A DNA stretch of 64,000 bases from SKLM01 sp964575455 (GCA_964575455.1 CAZNRX010000011.1:1-64000), one strand, 5' to 3'; positions 1 to 8,800 are shown, counted from the stretch's first letter. The notes: generated by a model not told the origin, from the sequence alone. Numbers and translations: made by a program.

Positions 1-2
1 TC

Positions 3-758
3 GCCACCGAGAACCTCTACCCCTCGCGCGGTCACCAGGAGGTCCAGGGCCGCCTCACCTTCGCCCTCCAGGAGCGCTTCCCGGCCCTCATCACCGGTGA
101 CGTCGGCACCGGCAAATCGACCGCTCTTCGCGCCTTTGCCGATTCCCTCGACCGAAACGTCTACCGCGTCGTCTACCTCTCCAACCCCTCTCTCACAACG
201 CCTTCTCTCTACCGCCAGATCCTGGTCGGCCTGCAGGTCGAACCCGCTTTTGGCTTCCGACGCCTCCTCCCTCAATTCCACGCCACCGTCACCGACCTGG
301 CCCGCAAAGGCCGCTACGTACTCCTCATCGTTGACGAGGCCCACCTGCTCCCTGGCGAGCTTTTTGACCAACTCCGCTTTCTGCTCAATCAGAAGATGGA
401 TTCGGCCTCTTCTGTCACTCTGGTGCTGCTGGGCCAACCCGATCTCGCTCACAAACTCCGTTTCGCCCCCTACGAGGCGCTCTACCAGCGCATCGCCATC
501 CGCTATCAGATCTCTCCTTTCGATTTGGAGGAGACCGCTGGCTACATCAAACACCACCTCCGCGTCGCGGGCTTTCAAGGCTCTCTCTTCAGCGACGGCT
601 TCGTCCAGGGCATCTACGACCACTCCAAGGGTGTGGCCCGCAGAATCAACAATCTCTGCCGCAGCGCCCTGCTCCTCGGCGCCTCGGAAAGAAAACAAAT
701 CCTCGATGAGACCGACCTTAAGCGCGTCATCGTAGACTTGGAAGGGCCAAATACCTGA
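3..758 (+). CDS. TniB/ExeA-type AAA+ ATPase, 3' part (5' end outside window)
   Basis: An AAA+ ATPase open from the window edge to TGA at 756-758; about 251 residues are visible. Walker A is GDVGTGKST (about residues 34-42) and Walker B is LLIVDEAH (about 105-112), followed by a sensor region LVLLGQPDL and the C-terminal helical domain with VARRINNLC. This matches the ExeA/TniB family, which in many bacteria is the target-selecting or transposase-activating ATPase encoded just after a DDE transposase. The transposase would lie upstream, outside the window. The gene is followed by a terminator-like hairpin and repeat-rich DNA, consistent with the right part of a transposon. The alternative is a type II secretion ExeA-like protein; the short domain without a peptidoglycan-binding tail argues for the transposition role. 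Confidence 0.75.
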   Translation, partial: ATENLYPSRGHQEVQGRLTFALQERFPALITGDVGTGKSTALRAFADSLDRNVYRVVYLSNPSLTTPSLYRQILVGLQVEPAFGFRRLLPQFHATVTDLARKGRYVLLIVDEAHLLPGELFDQLRFLLNQKMDSASSVTLVLLGQPDLAHKLRFAPYEALYQRIAIRYQISPFDLEETAGYIKHHLRVAGFQGSLFSDGFVQGIYDHSKGVARRINNLCRSALLLGASERKQILDETDLKRVIVDLEGPNT

Positions 759-775
759 TGCCACGCTTCCTATCC

Positions 776-800
776 AGGGCCCTAAAGGCCCTTCCTTTTT
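776..800 (+). terminator. Rho-independent-like terminator after the TniB-like gene
   Basis: A 6-bp GC-rich stem (AGGGCC 776-781 pairing with GGCCCT 787-792) with a 5-nt loop is followed by TCCTTTTT. It lies 17 bp after the stop codon. The stem is short, so the call is moderate. Confidence 0.5.
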
Positions 801-955
801 GCCTCACCAACCCACTTAATTCGGCCAATCGCCCTTCAAACTATTTGGCCGCTGACAGTCTACCCCATCGGTTGACTCCGTACAAGTATACTAATAGGAA
901 ATCTTTGTTCATGGGTCAAGTATACCACGTGGGTAGTGGTTTGTCAATGGGGTAG

Positions 956-998
956 TTTTGGGATACCATTTGGGAAATAGCGCAGGGGATTTGGGATA
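956..998. repeat. Repeated TTTGGGATA motifs, possible transposon end
   Basis: TTTTGGGATA at 956-965, TTTGGGAAA at 969-977 and TTTGGGATA at 990-998 are closely spaced direct repeats. Clustered short repeats are typical of transposase-binding ends of Tn7/Tn5053-like elements that use a TniB ATPase. AAGTATAC also occurs twice just upstream (about 885-925). The exact element boundary and target duplication are not visible. The rest of 801-1060 holds no convincing gene. Confidence 0.35.
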
Positions 999-1064
999 TC
1001 GGGCGATGAGGCCATAGCCCTACTCGGCATTCCCGTTTGAGAATGATAAAGCCCTGCGCCCTGA

Positions 1065-1140
1065 CGGCACTCCGCTACGCTGCGTGCCTGACTACGAACC
1101 TTGGCGGCACTTCGCTTTGCTGCGTGCCTCACTACGAACT
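1065..1140. repeat. Dispersed repeat family A, two tandem copies
   Basis: Two adjacent copies (about 1065-1100 and 1104-1140) of a roughly 36-bp unit: GGCACTCCGCT, then GCTGCGTGCCT, then ACTACGAAC. Related copies occur at about 27698-27815, 33257-33362, 35136-35216, 53565-53720 and 61520-61600. In this window the copies lie between genes or at gene ends. Confidence 0.7.
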
Positions 1141-1175
1141 GCTACGTGGCTAGCTACGGACGTGGCGGGCAGGAT

Positions 1176-1204
1176 TTGTGCTTAATCCGATTTGGTCTTA
1201 TAAT
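1176..1204 (+). promoter_or_regulatory. Putative sigma70-type promoter of the BMP transporter operon
   Basis: A perfect TATAAT (1199-1204) lies 17 bp after a weak -35 TTGTGC (1176-1181). It would give a leader of about 320 nt (1211-1530) before the substrate-binding protein gene. I recognise no known riboswitch (purine, TPP, cobalamin) and no ORF in the leader. Confidence 0.4.
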
Positions 1205-1530
1205 GGCCCCAGCTTCACGATGGTGCATTTCGAGAACCGCCGAGCAGAACTCAGCGTAGCCGCCGATGTTCGCTGGTCTGATGTGCAATAATCGAGCCGG
1301 CCACAGGACATGTGACGTGCAGAAACAGAGCAGCGCCGCGCTCTCTACTCCTGACACACTACTGCCACATGGTCGTTCGCTGTGTGCCTGTGGCAGGTTA
1401 ACCAGCAAGCGCGTCTGTCGCTGCCGGAAGGAGGTGCTTCATACGCCATAACGAGTTAGTCCAAAGATCAGTACCGGATCCTAAGCTGACACATACAATG
1501 GTCTAGATAAAGAGATAAGGGAGGTTAAGA

Positions 1531-2565
1531 ATGAGGAAGATTGGCGCGATAATCTCGCTGGTGGCTGTGGTCACACTGGTCGTTGGCTGTGGACCCTCTC
1601 TGCCTGAAGGCTGCGAGAGGGGCGACTTGAAGGTTGGCATGGTCTCGGACGTGGGCGGCATCGACGACGCCAGCTTCAACCAGAACACCTGGGAAGGGCT
1701 GGAGCAGGCCGACGAGGAGTTGGCCGCGTGCTCCACGTTCATCGAGAGCCAGGCTCAGGCCGACTACGAGAAGAACATCACGGAGCTCGCCGAGCAGGAC
1801 TACGACCTGATCATCACCGTGGGGTTCCTGCTGATGGACGCCACGGCCAAGATGGCGGAGGAGTATCCTGACACCAAGTTCGCCATCATCGACGTCGCAT
1901 ACGACCCGCCCATCGACAACGTGCAGGGCATCGTCTTCAACACGGACGAGTCAGCTTTCCCCACCGGCTACCTGGCGGCGGCCTGGGCGGATATGAAGGA
2001 CCCCGATGACCCTCAGGTGGGCTACGTGGCCGGCATGCAGATCCCTCCAGTGGAGATCTTCATCGTCGGTTATGAAAACGGTGTCACGTACTACAACGAA
2101 CAGAACGGGGCAAATGTCCAGGTCAAGGGCGTCTATGTCGGCGACTTCGAGGCCCCCGACCAGGGCAAGATCCAGGGCAACTCCTTGATTGACGAGGGCG
2201 TGGACGTGATCTTCGGCGTGGGTGGCAAGACCGGCAATGGCGGTCTCACCGCGGCCAAGGAGCGGGGCAAGTGGGGCATCGGCGTGGACGTGGATCAGTA
2301 CTATACGCTGCCCAACGAGAAGGACATCCTGCTCACGTCCTGCATGAAGCGCCTGGACAACGCGGTCTACACCGTCGTCGAGGATACCTTGAACGACGAT
2401 TTCAAGGGCGGCGGCGTGTACGTCGGCACGCTGGCCAACGAGGGCGTAGGCCTAGCTCCCTTCCACGACTACGAGGACGAGATCCCCGAGGAGATCAAGC
2501 AGGATCTGGAGGAGATCAAGCAGGGCATCATTGACGGCGAGATCGACACCGGATGGTCACAGTAG
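1531..2565 (+). CDS. BMP-family ABC transporter substrate-binding lipoprotein
   Basis: A 344-residue lipoprotein: hydrophobic signal with lipobox LVVGC (Cys20), then the BMP/Med domain opening KVGMVSDVGGIDDASFNQ, which is the family signature for nucleoside-type binding proteins (BmpA, PnrA, Med). GGGAGG at 1519-1524 sits 6 nt before ATG. It is the first gene of a four-gene importer operon with ATPase and two permeases on the same strand. The expected role is capture of nucleosides or related ligands outside the membrane and delivery to the permease pair. The exact ligand cannot be read from sequence. The acidic, Asp/Glu-rich composition fits an extracytoplasmic protein. Confidence 0.9.
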   Translation: MRKIGAIISLVAVVTLVVGCGPSLPEGCERGDLKVGMVSDVGGIDDASFNQNTWEGLEQADEELAACSTFIESQAQADYEKNITELAEQDYDLIITVGFLLMDATAKMAEEYPDTKFAIIDVAYDPPIDNVQGIVFNTDESAFPTGYLAAAWADMKDPDDPQVGYVAGMQIPPVEIFIVGYENGVTYYNEQNGANVQVKGVYVGDFEAPDQGKIQGNSLIDEGVDVIFGVGGKTGNGGLTAAKERGKWGIGVDVDQYYTLPNEKDILLTSCMKRLDNAVYTVVEDTLNDDFKGGGVYVGTLANEGVGLAPFHDYEDEIPEEIKQDLEEIKQGIIDGEIDTGWSQ

Positions 2566-2588
2566 TCTGAGATCGTCAAGCGGCTAAG

Positions 2589-2622
2589 AAACGGTGCTGG
2601 GATGAGAGTCTCAGCACCGTTT
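2589..2622 (+). terminator. Intercistronic hairpin between binding protein and ATPase genes
   Basis: A perfect 11-bp stem (AAACGGTGCTG 2589-2599 with CAGCACCGTTT 2612-2622), loop 12 nt, without a T-run beyond TTT. It lies 24 bp after the binding-protein stop and about 150 bp before the ATPase gene. Such hairpins often act as partial terminators or mRNA stabilisers that keep binding-protein levels above those of the membrane components; that role is inferred. Confidence 0.6.
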
Positions 2623-2775
2623 GTCGCAAGACCAAAGCTCTTGAGGGACCTGCGGCGTCAGCTCCACAGGAGTGGCTTGACAGGCAATCAACCGTCAGGG
2701 GCTGTGTTGGTGGCGCGCCATCCCAGCCAGGCCCCCGTGGAACTCCGAAGAGCCAAAAGGGTATAGGGAGCGACG

Positions 2776-4632
2776 ATGGCACCGATTCTACATGCCCAAG
2801 ACATAACGAAACGCTTCCCCGGCGTGTTGGCAAACGATCACATCAGCTTCTCCCTGGAGAAGGGAGAGATCCTTGCCTTTCTGGGCGAAAACGGCGCCGG
2901 AAAGAGCACGCTGATGAACGTGCTCTACGGCCTCTACACGCCAGACGAAGGAGAAGTCGAGCTGCAAGGCGCCCCGGTGGAGATCGACGAGCCCAACGAC
3001 GCCATCCGTCTTGGCATCGGCATGGTGCACCAGCACTTCCAACTGGTCCCCGTCTTCACCGTGGCCGAAAACATCGTGATGGGCACGGAGCCGACACAGT
3101 TTCCCTTCTCATGGCGCACGTTGGGGCTCACGAGCGGAGCGGGGGCTCTGCTCTCCCTCATCGGCGGCATCTTCGCGCTGGGAGGGTTGGGGCAGTGGCT
3201 TCTGGCCGGGCTCGCGGGAGGCGCCGCCATCGCTCTTGCCTACGGCCTGGTGCTCCTTCTCGGCAGGCTCAGCCGCCTCCGGCCCCACGTCTACCTCCCC
3301 ATCGTCTTTAGCGCAAGCTTTGCCCTGTTCACGGCTTTGGCACTGATCCTGGATCGTCCGGGGCGAATTCCATTGATGGCCTTTCTGGCCCTGTTATTCG
3401 CTGCGGCGTCCTACCCCAGCATGCGCGTGCTCACCACGGCCATCGACGGCCGCACCGCCACTCGGCGCATTCGCGAGCTATCGGAGCAGTATGGGCTGGC
3501 CGTCGACCCCGACGCGCTCATTGAGAACCTGCCCGTCGGCGTTCAGCAGCGCGTCGAGATCATCAAGACCCTCTACCGCGAGGCAGACATCCTCATCCTG
3601 GACGAGCCGACCGCCGTGCTCACGCCCCAGGAGACCGAGGAGCTCTTCGAGATCATGCGCTCGCTGGCGGAGCAGGGGAAGTCGATCATCTTCATCAGCC
3701 ACAAGCTGAAGGAGGTGATGACCATCGCCGATCGCGTCATCGTTCTGCGCGGTGGCAAGCTGGTGGGCGAGACCACCCCCCAGGAGGCCTCTGAGGCCGA
3801 TCTGGCCGAGATGATGGTGGGCCGTGAGGTGACGCTGGTGGTGGAGAAAGGCCCCGCTTCGCCCGAGGACGTGGTGCTGGAGGTGACCAATCTGACGGCC
3901 GGAGGAACGGACGAGCAGCAGGTGCTGCACGACATCGACCTGTTTGTGCGGGCAGGGGAGATCCTGGGAATCGCGGGCGTGCAGGGCAACGGCCAGACCG
4001 AGTTGGTGGAGGTGCTGACGGGCCTGCGTCCGGCCACGGGAGGGGCCGTTCGCATGCTGGGGCAGGACGTGACGAACATGTCGCCGCGCCGCATCACGGA
4101 GCTGGGCGTGGCCCACATTCCCGAGGATCGCCAGCGAGACGGCCTGGTGCTGCCGTTCCCCGTCGCCGATAACCTGGTCCTCTGCACGTATTACCAATCA
4201 CCCTTCGCCCGAGGTGCGGAGCTCCAGTTCGACGAGGTGCAAGCCTTCGCCGACCGCGTGGTGAAGGAGTTCGACGTGCGCCCGCCCAATCCCAACCTGC
4301 TGGTCGAAAGCCTGTCGGGCGGCAACCAGCAGAAGGTGATCGTGGCGCGCGAGTTCTCCCGCCCCATCAAGCTGCTTATCGCCGCCCAGCCGACGAGAGG
4401 ATTGGACGTAGGATCGATCGAGTACATCCACCGCCGCCTGATCCAGAAGCGGGATGAGGGATGCGCCGTCCTTCTCGTTTCCGTGGAGTTGGATGAGATT
4501 ATGGCGGTCTCCGACAGGATCGCCGTGATGTACGAGGGGCAGATCGTCGACACCATGGATGCCCAAGAGATCACCCGCGAGGAATTGGGCCTGCTGATGG
4601 CCGGCTCACGGCTAGAAGAAGAAGGAGCATGA
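2776..4632 (+). CDS. BMP-type ABC importer ATPase (two NBDs) with four-helix membrane insert in NBD1
   Basis: A 618-residue tandem ATPase of the RbsA/YufO type. NBD1 has Walker A GENGAGKST (37-45), Q-loop HQHFQL (85-90), signature LPVGVQQRVEI (252-262), Walker B LILDEPTA (273-280) and H308. NBD2 has the degenerate Walker A GVQGNGQTE (401-409), LSGGNQQK (513-520) and AAQPTRGLD (536-544), as is usual for this family. Between Q-loop and signature there are about 110 extra residues (about 109-223, bases 3100-3444) forming four hydrophobic stretches (about 114-137, 140-163, 171-192, 196-213); family members are normally about 500-510 residues. The frame is continuous and high-GC coding throughout, so this is a real insert rather than a sequencing slip. 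GGGAG at 2766-2770 precedes ATG. It ends 3 bp before the permease. Confidence 0.9.
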   Translation: MAPILHAQDITKRFPGVLANDHISFSLEKGEILAFLGENGAGKSTLMNVLYGLYTPDEGEVELQGAPVEIDEPNDAIRLGIGMVHQHFQLVPVFTVAENIVMGTEPTQFPFSWRTLGLTSGAGALLSLIGGIFALGGLGQWLLAGLAGGAAIALAYGLVLLLGRLSRLRPHVYLPIVFSASFALFTALALILDRPGRIPLMAFLALLFAAASYPSMRVLTTAIDGRTATRRIRELSEQYGLAVDPDALIENLPVGVQQRVEIIKTLYREADILILDEPTAVLTPQETEELFEIMRSLAEQGKSIIFISHKLKEVMTIADRVIVLRGGKLVGETTPQEASEADLAEMMVGREVTLVVEKGPASPEDVVLEVTNLTAGGTDEQQVLHDIDLFVRAGEILGIAGVQGNGQTELVEVLTGLRPATGGAVRMLGQDVTNMSPRRITELGVAHIPEDRQRDGLVLPFPVADNLVLCTYYQSPFARGAELQFDEVQAFADRVVKEFDVRPPNPNLLVESLSGGNQQKVIVAREFSRPIKLLIAAQPTRGLDVGSIEYIHRRLIQKRDEGCAVLLVSVELDEIMAVSDRIAVMYEGQIVDTMDAQEITREELGLLMAGSRLEEEGA

Positions 4633-4635
4633 CCG

Positions 4636-6075
4636 TTGACTGAAGAGAGAGAGGTAAGGACACTGCGCCAGCAGATCGCGGCTTGGCCGCGATGGGTCCG
4701 CCTGATCCTTTTGGCGGCGGTGGTCGGCGTATTCGTCCTGCTCAGCAAGTGGTTGGTTCTGGTGCTGCTCGTGCTCTTGGGCCTCTGGCCCCTCACCTTC
4801 CTGATCGCCTTGGGCGTCCTGGCGTTGATCTCCACCCGTCGAGGAGGCTGGCCGTGGATGCGCGAGTGGTTGAGCACCCAGCTCCGCACGCTGGTGGTGC
4901 CGGCGCTATCCGTCCTCACGGCGCTCATCATCGGCGGCCTGGTCATCATGTTCACCGACCAGAGCGTCTACAGCGCGTTGGGTAACGGCCAGATCGGCCA
5001 CGCCCTGGGGCTGGCCTTCGGCAACGTGGGACGCGCCTACGGGGCACTGTACAGAGGCGCGCTGGGCGATCCCGTCAGGATCCTGTCCGCCATCGGCAGC
5101 TGGGTGGGCGGAGACGACCTGCGCTCCATCATGGGAGCCGTGCGCGGCCCCAGCGACAGCCTGGTCCAGTCGGTGCCCTACATCTTCGCCGGCCTCGCCG
5201 TGGCGCTGGGCTTCAGGGCCGGCCTGTTCAACATCGGCGCCGAGGGACAGATCGGCATAGGCTGGATGGCAGCCGTGGTGGTCGGATTCTCGTTCACCAA
5301 TCTCCCTGCCGTGATCCACTTGCCCCTGGCTATCCTGGTGGGAGCGATCTTCGGGGGGCTGTGGGCGGCCATCGCCGGCATCTTGAGGGCCAGGACCGGC
5401 GCGCACGAGGTCATCACGACCATCATGCTCAACTATGTCTCCTTCCGATTGAGCGAGTGGCTGCTCTGTGGACCGCTTGAGTTCACTCAGGGGACCTGCC
5501 GCACCCAGGAGATCGCCTCCAGCGCGCACCTGCCCCGCTTCCTGAGCCACCCCGTCACGCTCCATTGGGGATTCGTGATGGCGCTCGCTGCGGCAGCGGT
5601 CACCGGCTGGTTCCTGTTCAAGACCACCTGGGGCTTCGAGCTGCGAACGGTGGGCACCAGCCCCGACGCCGCTCGCTACGGCGGCATGGGGGTGGCCAAG
5701 ACCTACGTCTTGGCCATGTTCCTGAGCGGCTGCCTGGCGGGATTGGCGGGGGTGAGCCAGGGGTTGGGCATCACGCACAACGTCGCGCTGGGTTTCAGCG
5801 CGGGCTACGGCTTCGATTCCATCGCGCTAGCGCTGCTGGGCAACAGCCAGCCGGTGGGCGTGGTGGGAGCCAGCATCCTCTTCGGGGTGCTGCGAGCTGG
5901 AGCGGCCCGCATGCAATCCGTGGCGGGCGTCCCCACCGAGATCGTACAGATCGTCCAGTCGTTGGTTATCGTCTTTATCGCCGCCCCGGCCATCATTCGC
6001 GCTATCTATCGCTTCCGCGAGGCCCGGCGCGAGGGAGCCGAGCGCACCGTCTTCTCGCGCGGCTGGGGGGCGTAG
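4636..6075 (+). CDS. BMP-type ABC transporter permease 1 (YufP-like)
   Basis: A 479-residue integral membrane protein of the BPD_transp_2 (branched-chain/ribose/nucleoside permease) family. The family core begins near residue 170 (VQSVPYIFAGLAVALGF), followed by FRAGLFNIGAEGQ, a conserved permease signature, and the cytoplasmic EAA-like loop GAHEVITTIMLNY. About 165 N-terminal residues, including at least three extra hydrophobic helices, precede the core and make the protein longer than the usual 300-370. The start is TTG at 4636, with GAAGGAG (4621-4627) 8 nt upstream; the nearby ATG at 4629 opens only a four-codon frame. It is translationally coupled to the ATPase gene. Confidence 0.88.
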   Translation: MTEEREVRTLRQQIAAWPRWVRLILLAAVVGVFVLLSKWLVLVLLVLLGLWPLTFLIALGVLALISTRRGGWPWMREWLSTQLRTLVVPALSVLTALIIGGLVIMFTDQSVYSALGNGQIGHALGLAFGNVGRAYGALYRGALGDPVRILSAIGSWVGGDDLRSIMGAVRGPSDSLVQSVPYIFAGLAVALGFRAGLFNIGAEGQIGIGWMAAVVVGFSFTNLPAVIHLPLAILVGAIFGGLWAAIAGILRARTGAHEVITTIMLNYVSFRLSEWLLCGPLEFTQGTCRTQEIASSAHLPRFLSHPVTLHWGFVMALAAAAVTGWFLFKTTWGFELRTVGTSPDAARYGGMGVAKTYVLAMFLSGCLAGLAGVSQGLGITHNVALGFSAGYGFDSIALALLGNSQPVGVVGASILFGVLRAGAARMQSVAGVPTEIVQIVQSLVIVFIAAPAIIRAIYRFREARREGAERTVFSRGWGA

Positions 6076-6131
6076 CGGAGAGTCCCTCGCGGTCCAAGGC
6101 CCAGAGCACAGGATAACGTGGTGGAGGAAAC

Positions 6132-7406
6132 GTGACAGTTCAAGCAAGATCTGCAGACATCTCAGAGTCACCGAGCATCAACTGGCGAGAGGCCCTCATC
6201 ACCCTGTTGATCGTGTTCGTGGGCGCCCTCATCCTCGTCCTGGGAGCTTTCGGGGCAGAGCCCGGCGAACGCGCTACGTTCACCGATCAGATGTTGGGCA
6301 CACTCTTCTCCCTGCCCTCCCGCGCGACGCTGTACGGCATAGGCGCGCTCTGCTTCGCGTTCGCCGCGCTGCGGCTGCTGACGGATCTGGGCCGTCTCCG
6401 TGCGGTGCTCAGCTGGAGCCTGGCCTTCCTCGTCGCCTTCGGGTTTCTCGTCTGGGTCACCAGCGGCACCCAGCTAAATCTGACTGGGATGGTGGCAAGC
6501 ACATTGATCGCGGCGACGCCGCTGACGCTGGGCGCGATGGCCGGCATCCTGTGCGAGCGCTCCGGCATCATCAACATTGCCATCGAGGGCATGATGCTCT
6601 CGGGCGCCCTGGCCGCCGTCGCCTTCGCCAGCATCTTCGGCAACCTGTGGATGGGCCTGCTGGTGGCCAGCCTGATCGGGGGGCTAATGGCCGTGATTCA
6701 TGCGGTGCTGTCAATCAAGTACAAGGTCGATCAGATCATCTCCGGCACGGTGATCAACATCCTGGCGGCGGGCAGCACGCGCTTCCTGAACCTGCGCCTG
6801 CTGGAACCGGCCGGGATGAGCACCCCGGGCCATTTCGCCCAGATAAGCATCCCCTTTCTGTCGAGCATTCCCATTGTGGGGCCTGTCTTGTTCGAGAATC
6901 CCCCGGTGGTCTTCATCATGCTGATCCTGACGCTGATCATCCACTACGTGGTCTTCTTCACCCCCTGGGGGCTGCGGATGCGCGCCTGTGGCGAGCACCC
7001 GCGCGCCGCAGACACGGTGGGCGTCCACGTCAACCGCATGCGCTACATCAGCGTCATCGTCGGCGGGCTGATCGCCGGTATCGGCGGGGCCTACTTCCCG
7101 CTGGACGTGGTGGGGACGTTCGAGGACAACATGACGCGGGGACAGGGCTTCGTGGCGCTGGCGGCCATGATCTTCGGCAACTGGAACCCGCTGGGCGGCT
7201 TCCTGGCCGCGCTCCTCTTCGGCTTCGCGGACGCGCTGCAGGTGAAGATGCAGATCCTCCGGCCCGTGCTGCCCTTCCTCGATGTGCCCGTCCCGCCCGA
7301 GTTCCTGCAGATGGCGCCCTACATCCTCACCATCGTGGTCGTGGCCGGCGTCGTCGGCCGGTCGAGGCCCCCGGCAGAGGAAGGGAAGCCGTACGAGAAG
7401 CAGTAG
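6132..7406 (+). CDS. BMP-type ABC transporter permease 2 (YufQ-like)
   Basis: A 424-residue membrane protein of the same permease family. CERSGIINIAIEGMMLSGA (about 140-158) is the YufQ-type signature, and GTVINILAAGSTRFLN follows. About 120 N-terminal residues with three helices extend the usual core, as in permease 1. Start GTG at 6132 with GGAGG at 6123-6127. It is the last gene of the importer operon and is convergent with the dehydrogenase gene, with only 16 bp between the two stops. The two permeases would form the heterodimeric channel. Confidence 0.88.
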   Translation: MTVQARSADISESPSINWREALITLLIVFVGALILVLGAFGAEPGERATFTDQMLGTLFSLPSRATLYGIGALCFAFAALRLLTDLGRLRAVLSWSLAFLVAFGFLVWVTSGTQLNLTGMVASTLIAATPLTLGAMAGILCERSGIINIAIEGMMLSGALAAVAFASIFGNLWMGLLVASLIGGLMAVIHAVLSIKYKVDQIISGTVINILAAGSTRFLNLRLLEPAGMSTPGHFAQISIPFLSSIPIVGPVLFENPPVVFIMLILTLIIHYVVFFTPWGLRMRACGEHPRAADTVGVHVNRMRYISVIVGGLIAGIGGAYFPLDVVGTFEDNMTRGQGFVALAAMIFGNWNPLGGFLAALLFGFADALQVKMQILRPVLPFLDVPVPPEFLQMAPYILTIVVVAGVVGRSRPPAEEGKPYEKQ

Positions 7407-7422
7407 TTTTTCTGGGCTGCGG

Positions 7423-8379
7423 CTACGACACCTCCACCAAGACCTTCAACACCCCGGACCTGGCTGCGCGCTCAAACGCAGCCGGTGCCTCCGTGAGGGG
7501 ATAACGGGCCTCGATCATCGGGGTCACGTCCACCAACCCCAGCTCCAGCAGCCGCAGCGCCGGGCCGAACGGCCCACAGCGAGACCCGACCAGGGTGACC
7601 TCGTCCACCACCGCCATGGTCAGGTTGGCGTCGGTGGAGCCGTGATAGGTCGATTTGAGGACCACCGTGCCCCGGGGGCGGACAAGCCTGCGGGCCGCCG
7701 CGTAGCCGCTGGGATGGCCGGTCGCCTCGACGACGACGTCAACTCCCACCGCGACGGACGTGTCCTCCAGCGCCGTGGAAATGCCGCGCCGGGACAGGAT
7801 CTCCAAGTTCTCCTCATGGTGCCCGACGACGGTCAGGTCGCAGCCGGTCAGGGCCAACACCTGCGCGCACAGCAGCCCCAGCTTGCCGTCACCCAACACG
7901 ACGACCCGGCCTGTGGGACGCACGTGCACCTGCTGGAGGATCTCGCAGGCAGCGGCCAGCGGCTCGGTGAAGACGGCCACCTCGTCGGAGAGGGCCTCAG
8001 GCACATGGTATAGATTGCGGATGGGGAGCGTCAGGTGCTCGGCGAAGGTCCCGTCGCGCCCGTCGATACCCAGCGTGGTGCGGTTCGGGCAGTGGGTTGG
8101 ACGCCCGGCCAGGCAGGTGGGGCACTCGCCGCAGGCGGCGTTGATATCGCCCACCACGCGCCGGCCCTCCCACGCCTCCGCACCTGGCGCTCGCTCCACC
8201 ACCCCCACGAACTCGTGGCCCGGCACGCCCTCAAACGCCATGTAGCCCCGCACCAGCTCCAGGTCCGTGTTGCAGACGCCGGCCAACCGCACGCGGATCA
8301 GCGCCTCGCCCGGTGGGGGCTCCGGCGTAGGGTAGTCGTCGCTCAGATGGAGCTCGTCATCCAGAAACAGTGCGCGCAT
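7423..8379 (-). CDS. Zinc-dependent medium-chain alcohol dehydrogenase-like protein
   Basis: A 318-residue MDR-superfamily oxidoreductase. The N-terminal GroES-like fold carries the catalytic-zinc region GVCNTDLELVRG (Cys36), GHEFVG (His54/Glu55) and the structural-zinc cysteines in CGECPTCLAGRPTHC. A Rossmann fold follows with VVVLGDGKLGLLCAQV (GxGxxG-type). It probably oxidises an alcohol or sugar alcohol with NAD(P); the substrate is not predictable. ATG is preceded by GGAAGGAGAGAT. It is somewhat shorter than typical sorbitol or threonine dehydrogenases (340-350), with no sign of truncation. Confidence 0.85.
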   Translation of the reverse strand: MRALFLDDELHLSDDYPTPEPPPGEALIRVRLAGVCNTDLELVRGYMAFEGVPGHEFVGVVERAPGAEAWEGRRVVGDINAACGECPTCLAGRPTHCPNRTTLGIDGRDGTFAEHLTLPIRNLYHVPEALSDEVAVFTEPLAAACEILQQVHVRPTGRVVVLGDGKLGLLCAQVLALTGCDLTVVGHHEENLEILSRRGISTALEDTSVAVGVDVVVEATGHPSGYAAARRLVRPRGTVVLKSTYHGSTDANLTMAVVDEVTLVGSRCGPFGPALRLLELGLVDVTPMIEARYPLTEAPAAFERAARSGVLKVLVEVS

Positions 8380-8427
8380 ATCTCTCCTTCCTGTGCAGCG
8401 CGACGGACAGTTGAAGGGTGTTGAGAG

Positions 8428-8694
8428 CTAGTGGAAATGGCTGCGGATCCACTCCAGGAGGTCCCGCTGGAAGGGCTCCCAGAGCCGGCGCAGGCCAAGG
8501 ACCAGGATCGCCAGGGGACGGGGAAGCGGCCACCATCCCACGATCCAGCCGATGAGCAGGATCAGAAACAGAACGAGGGCCACCTTCCCCACGATCACCA
8601 GGTACTCCAGGGCGAGGCGAAGGTTCTGTAGAAAGAGGACCACCAGAAACCCAACCGCGACACCGATCAGAACGTAGTACAGTGAGAAGTCCAT
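8428..8694 (-). CDS. Small two-helix membrane protein
   Basis: An 88-residue protein starting at ATG 8694 with GGAGACGGGA just upstream; a longer reading up to 8739 is possible but has no better ribosome site. It has two long hydrophobic segments (about residues 5-25 and 34-58) and a basic, Trp-rich C-terminus (RRLWEPFQRDLLEWIRSHFH). I do not recognise a family. It lies 48 bp upstream of the dehydrogenase start on the same strand and may be co-transcribed with it. Confidence 0.6.
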   Translation of the reverse strand: MDFSLYYVLIGVAVGFLVVLFLQNLRLALEYLVIVGKVALVLFLILLIGWIVGWWPLPRPLAILVLGLRRLWEPFQRDLLEWIRSHFH

Positions 8695-8800
8695 TCCCGT
8701 CTCCGTCCAGCCTCCCCTTGGTGCGAGGATACCCGTCACGCAAGCCTATCGGAGGTATTCTACCACACGTGAGCCAGGAGGGAAACGGCGTAACGTCACG

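Noticed and set aside
97..735. A 212-codon frame overlapping the TniB-like ATPase
   Set aside because: Composition is Ser/Pro/Arg-rich nonsense. The overlapping frame 3-758 has Walker A and B motifs and is clearly the real one.
758..955. Short frame after the TniB-like gene
   Set aside because: It crosses a terminator-like hairpin and repeat DNA and shows no domain or ribosome site.
1205..1530. Purine, TPP or cobalamin riboswitch before the nucleoside-type importer
   Set aside because: None of the conserved core strings of these classes could be found by eye on either strand.
4191..4955. Long minus-strand frames opposite the ABC importer genes
   Set aside because: They are shadows of high-GC coding DNA; the plus-strand proteins carry complete family motifs.
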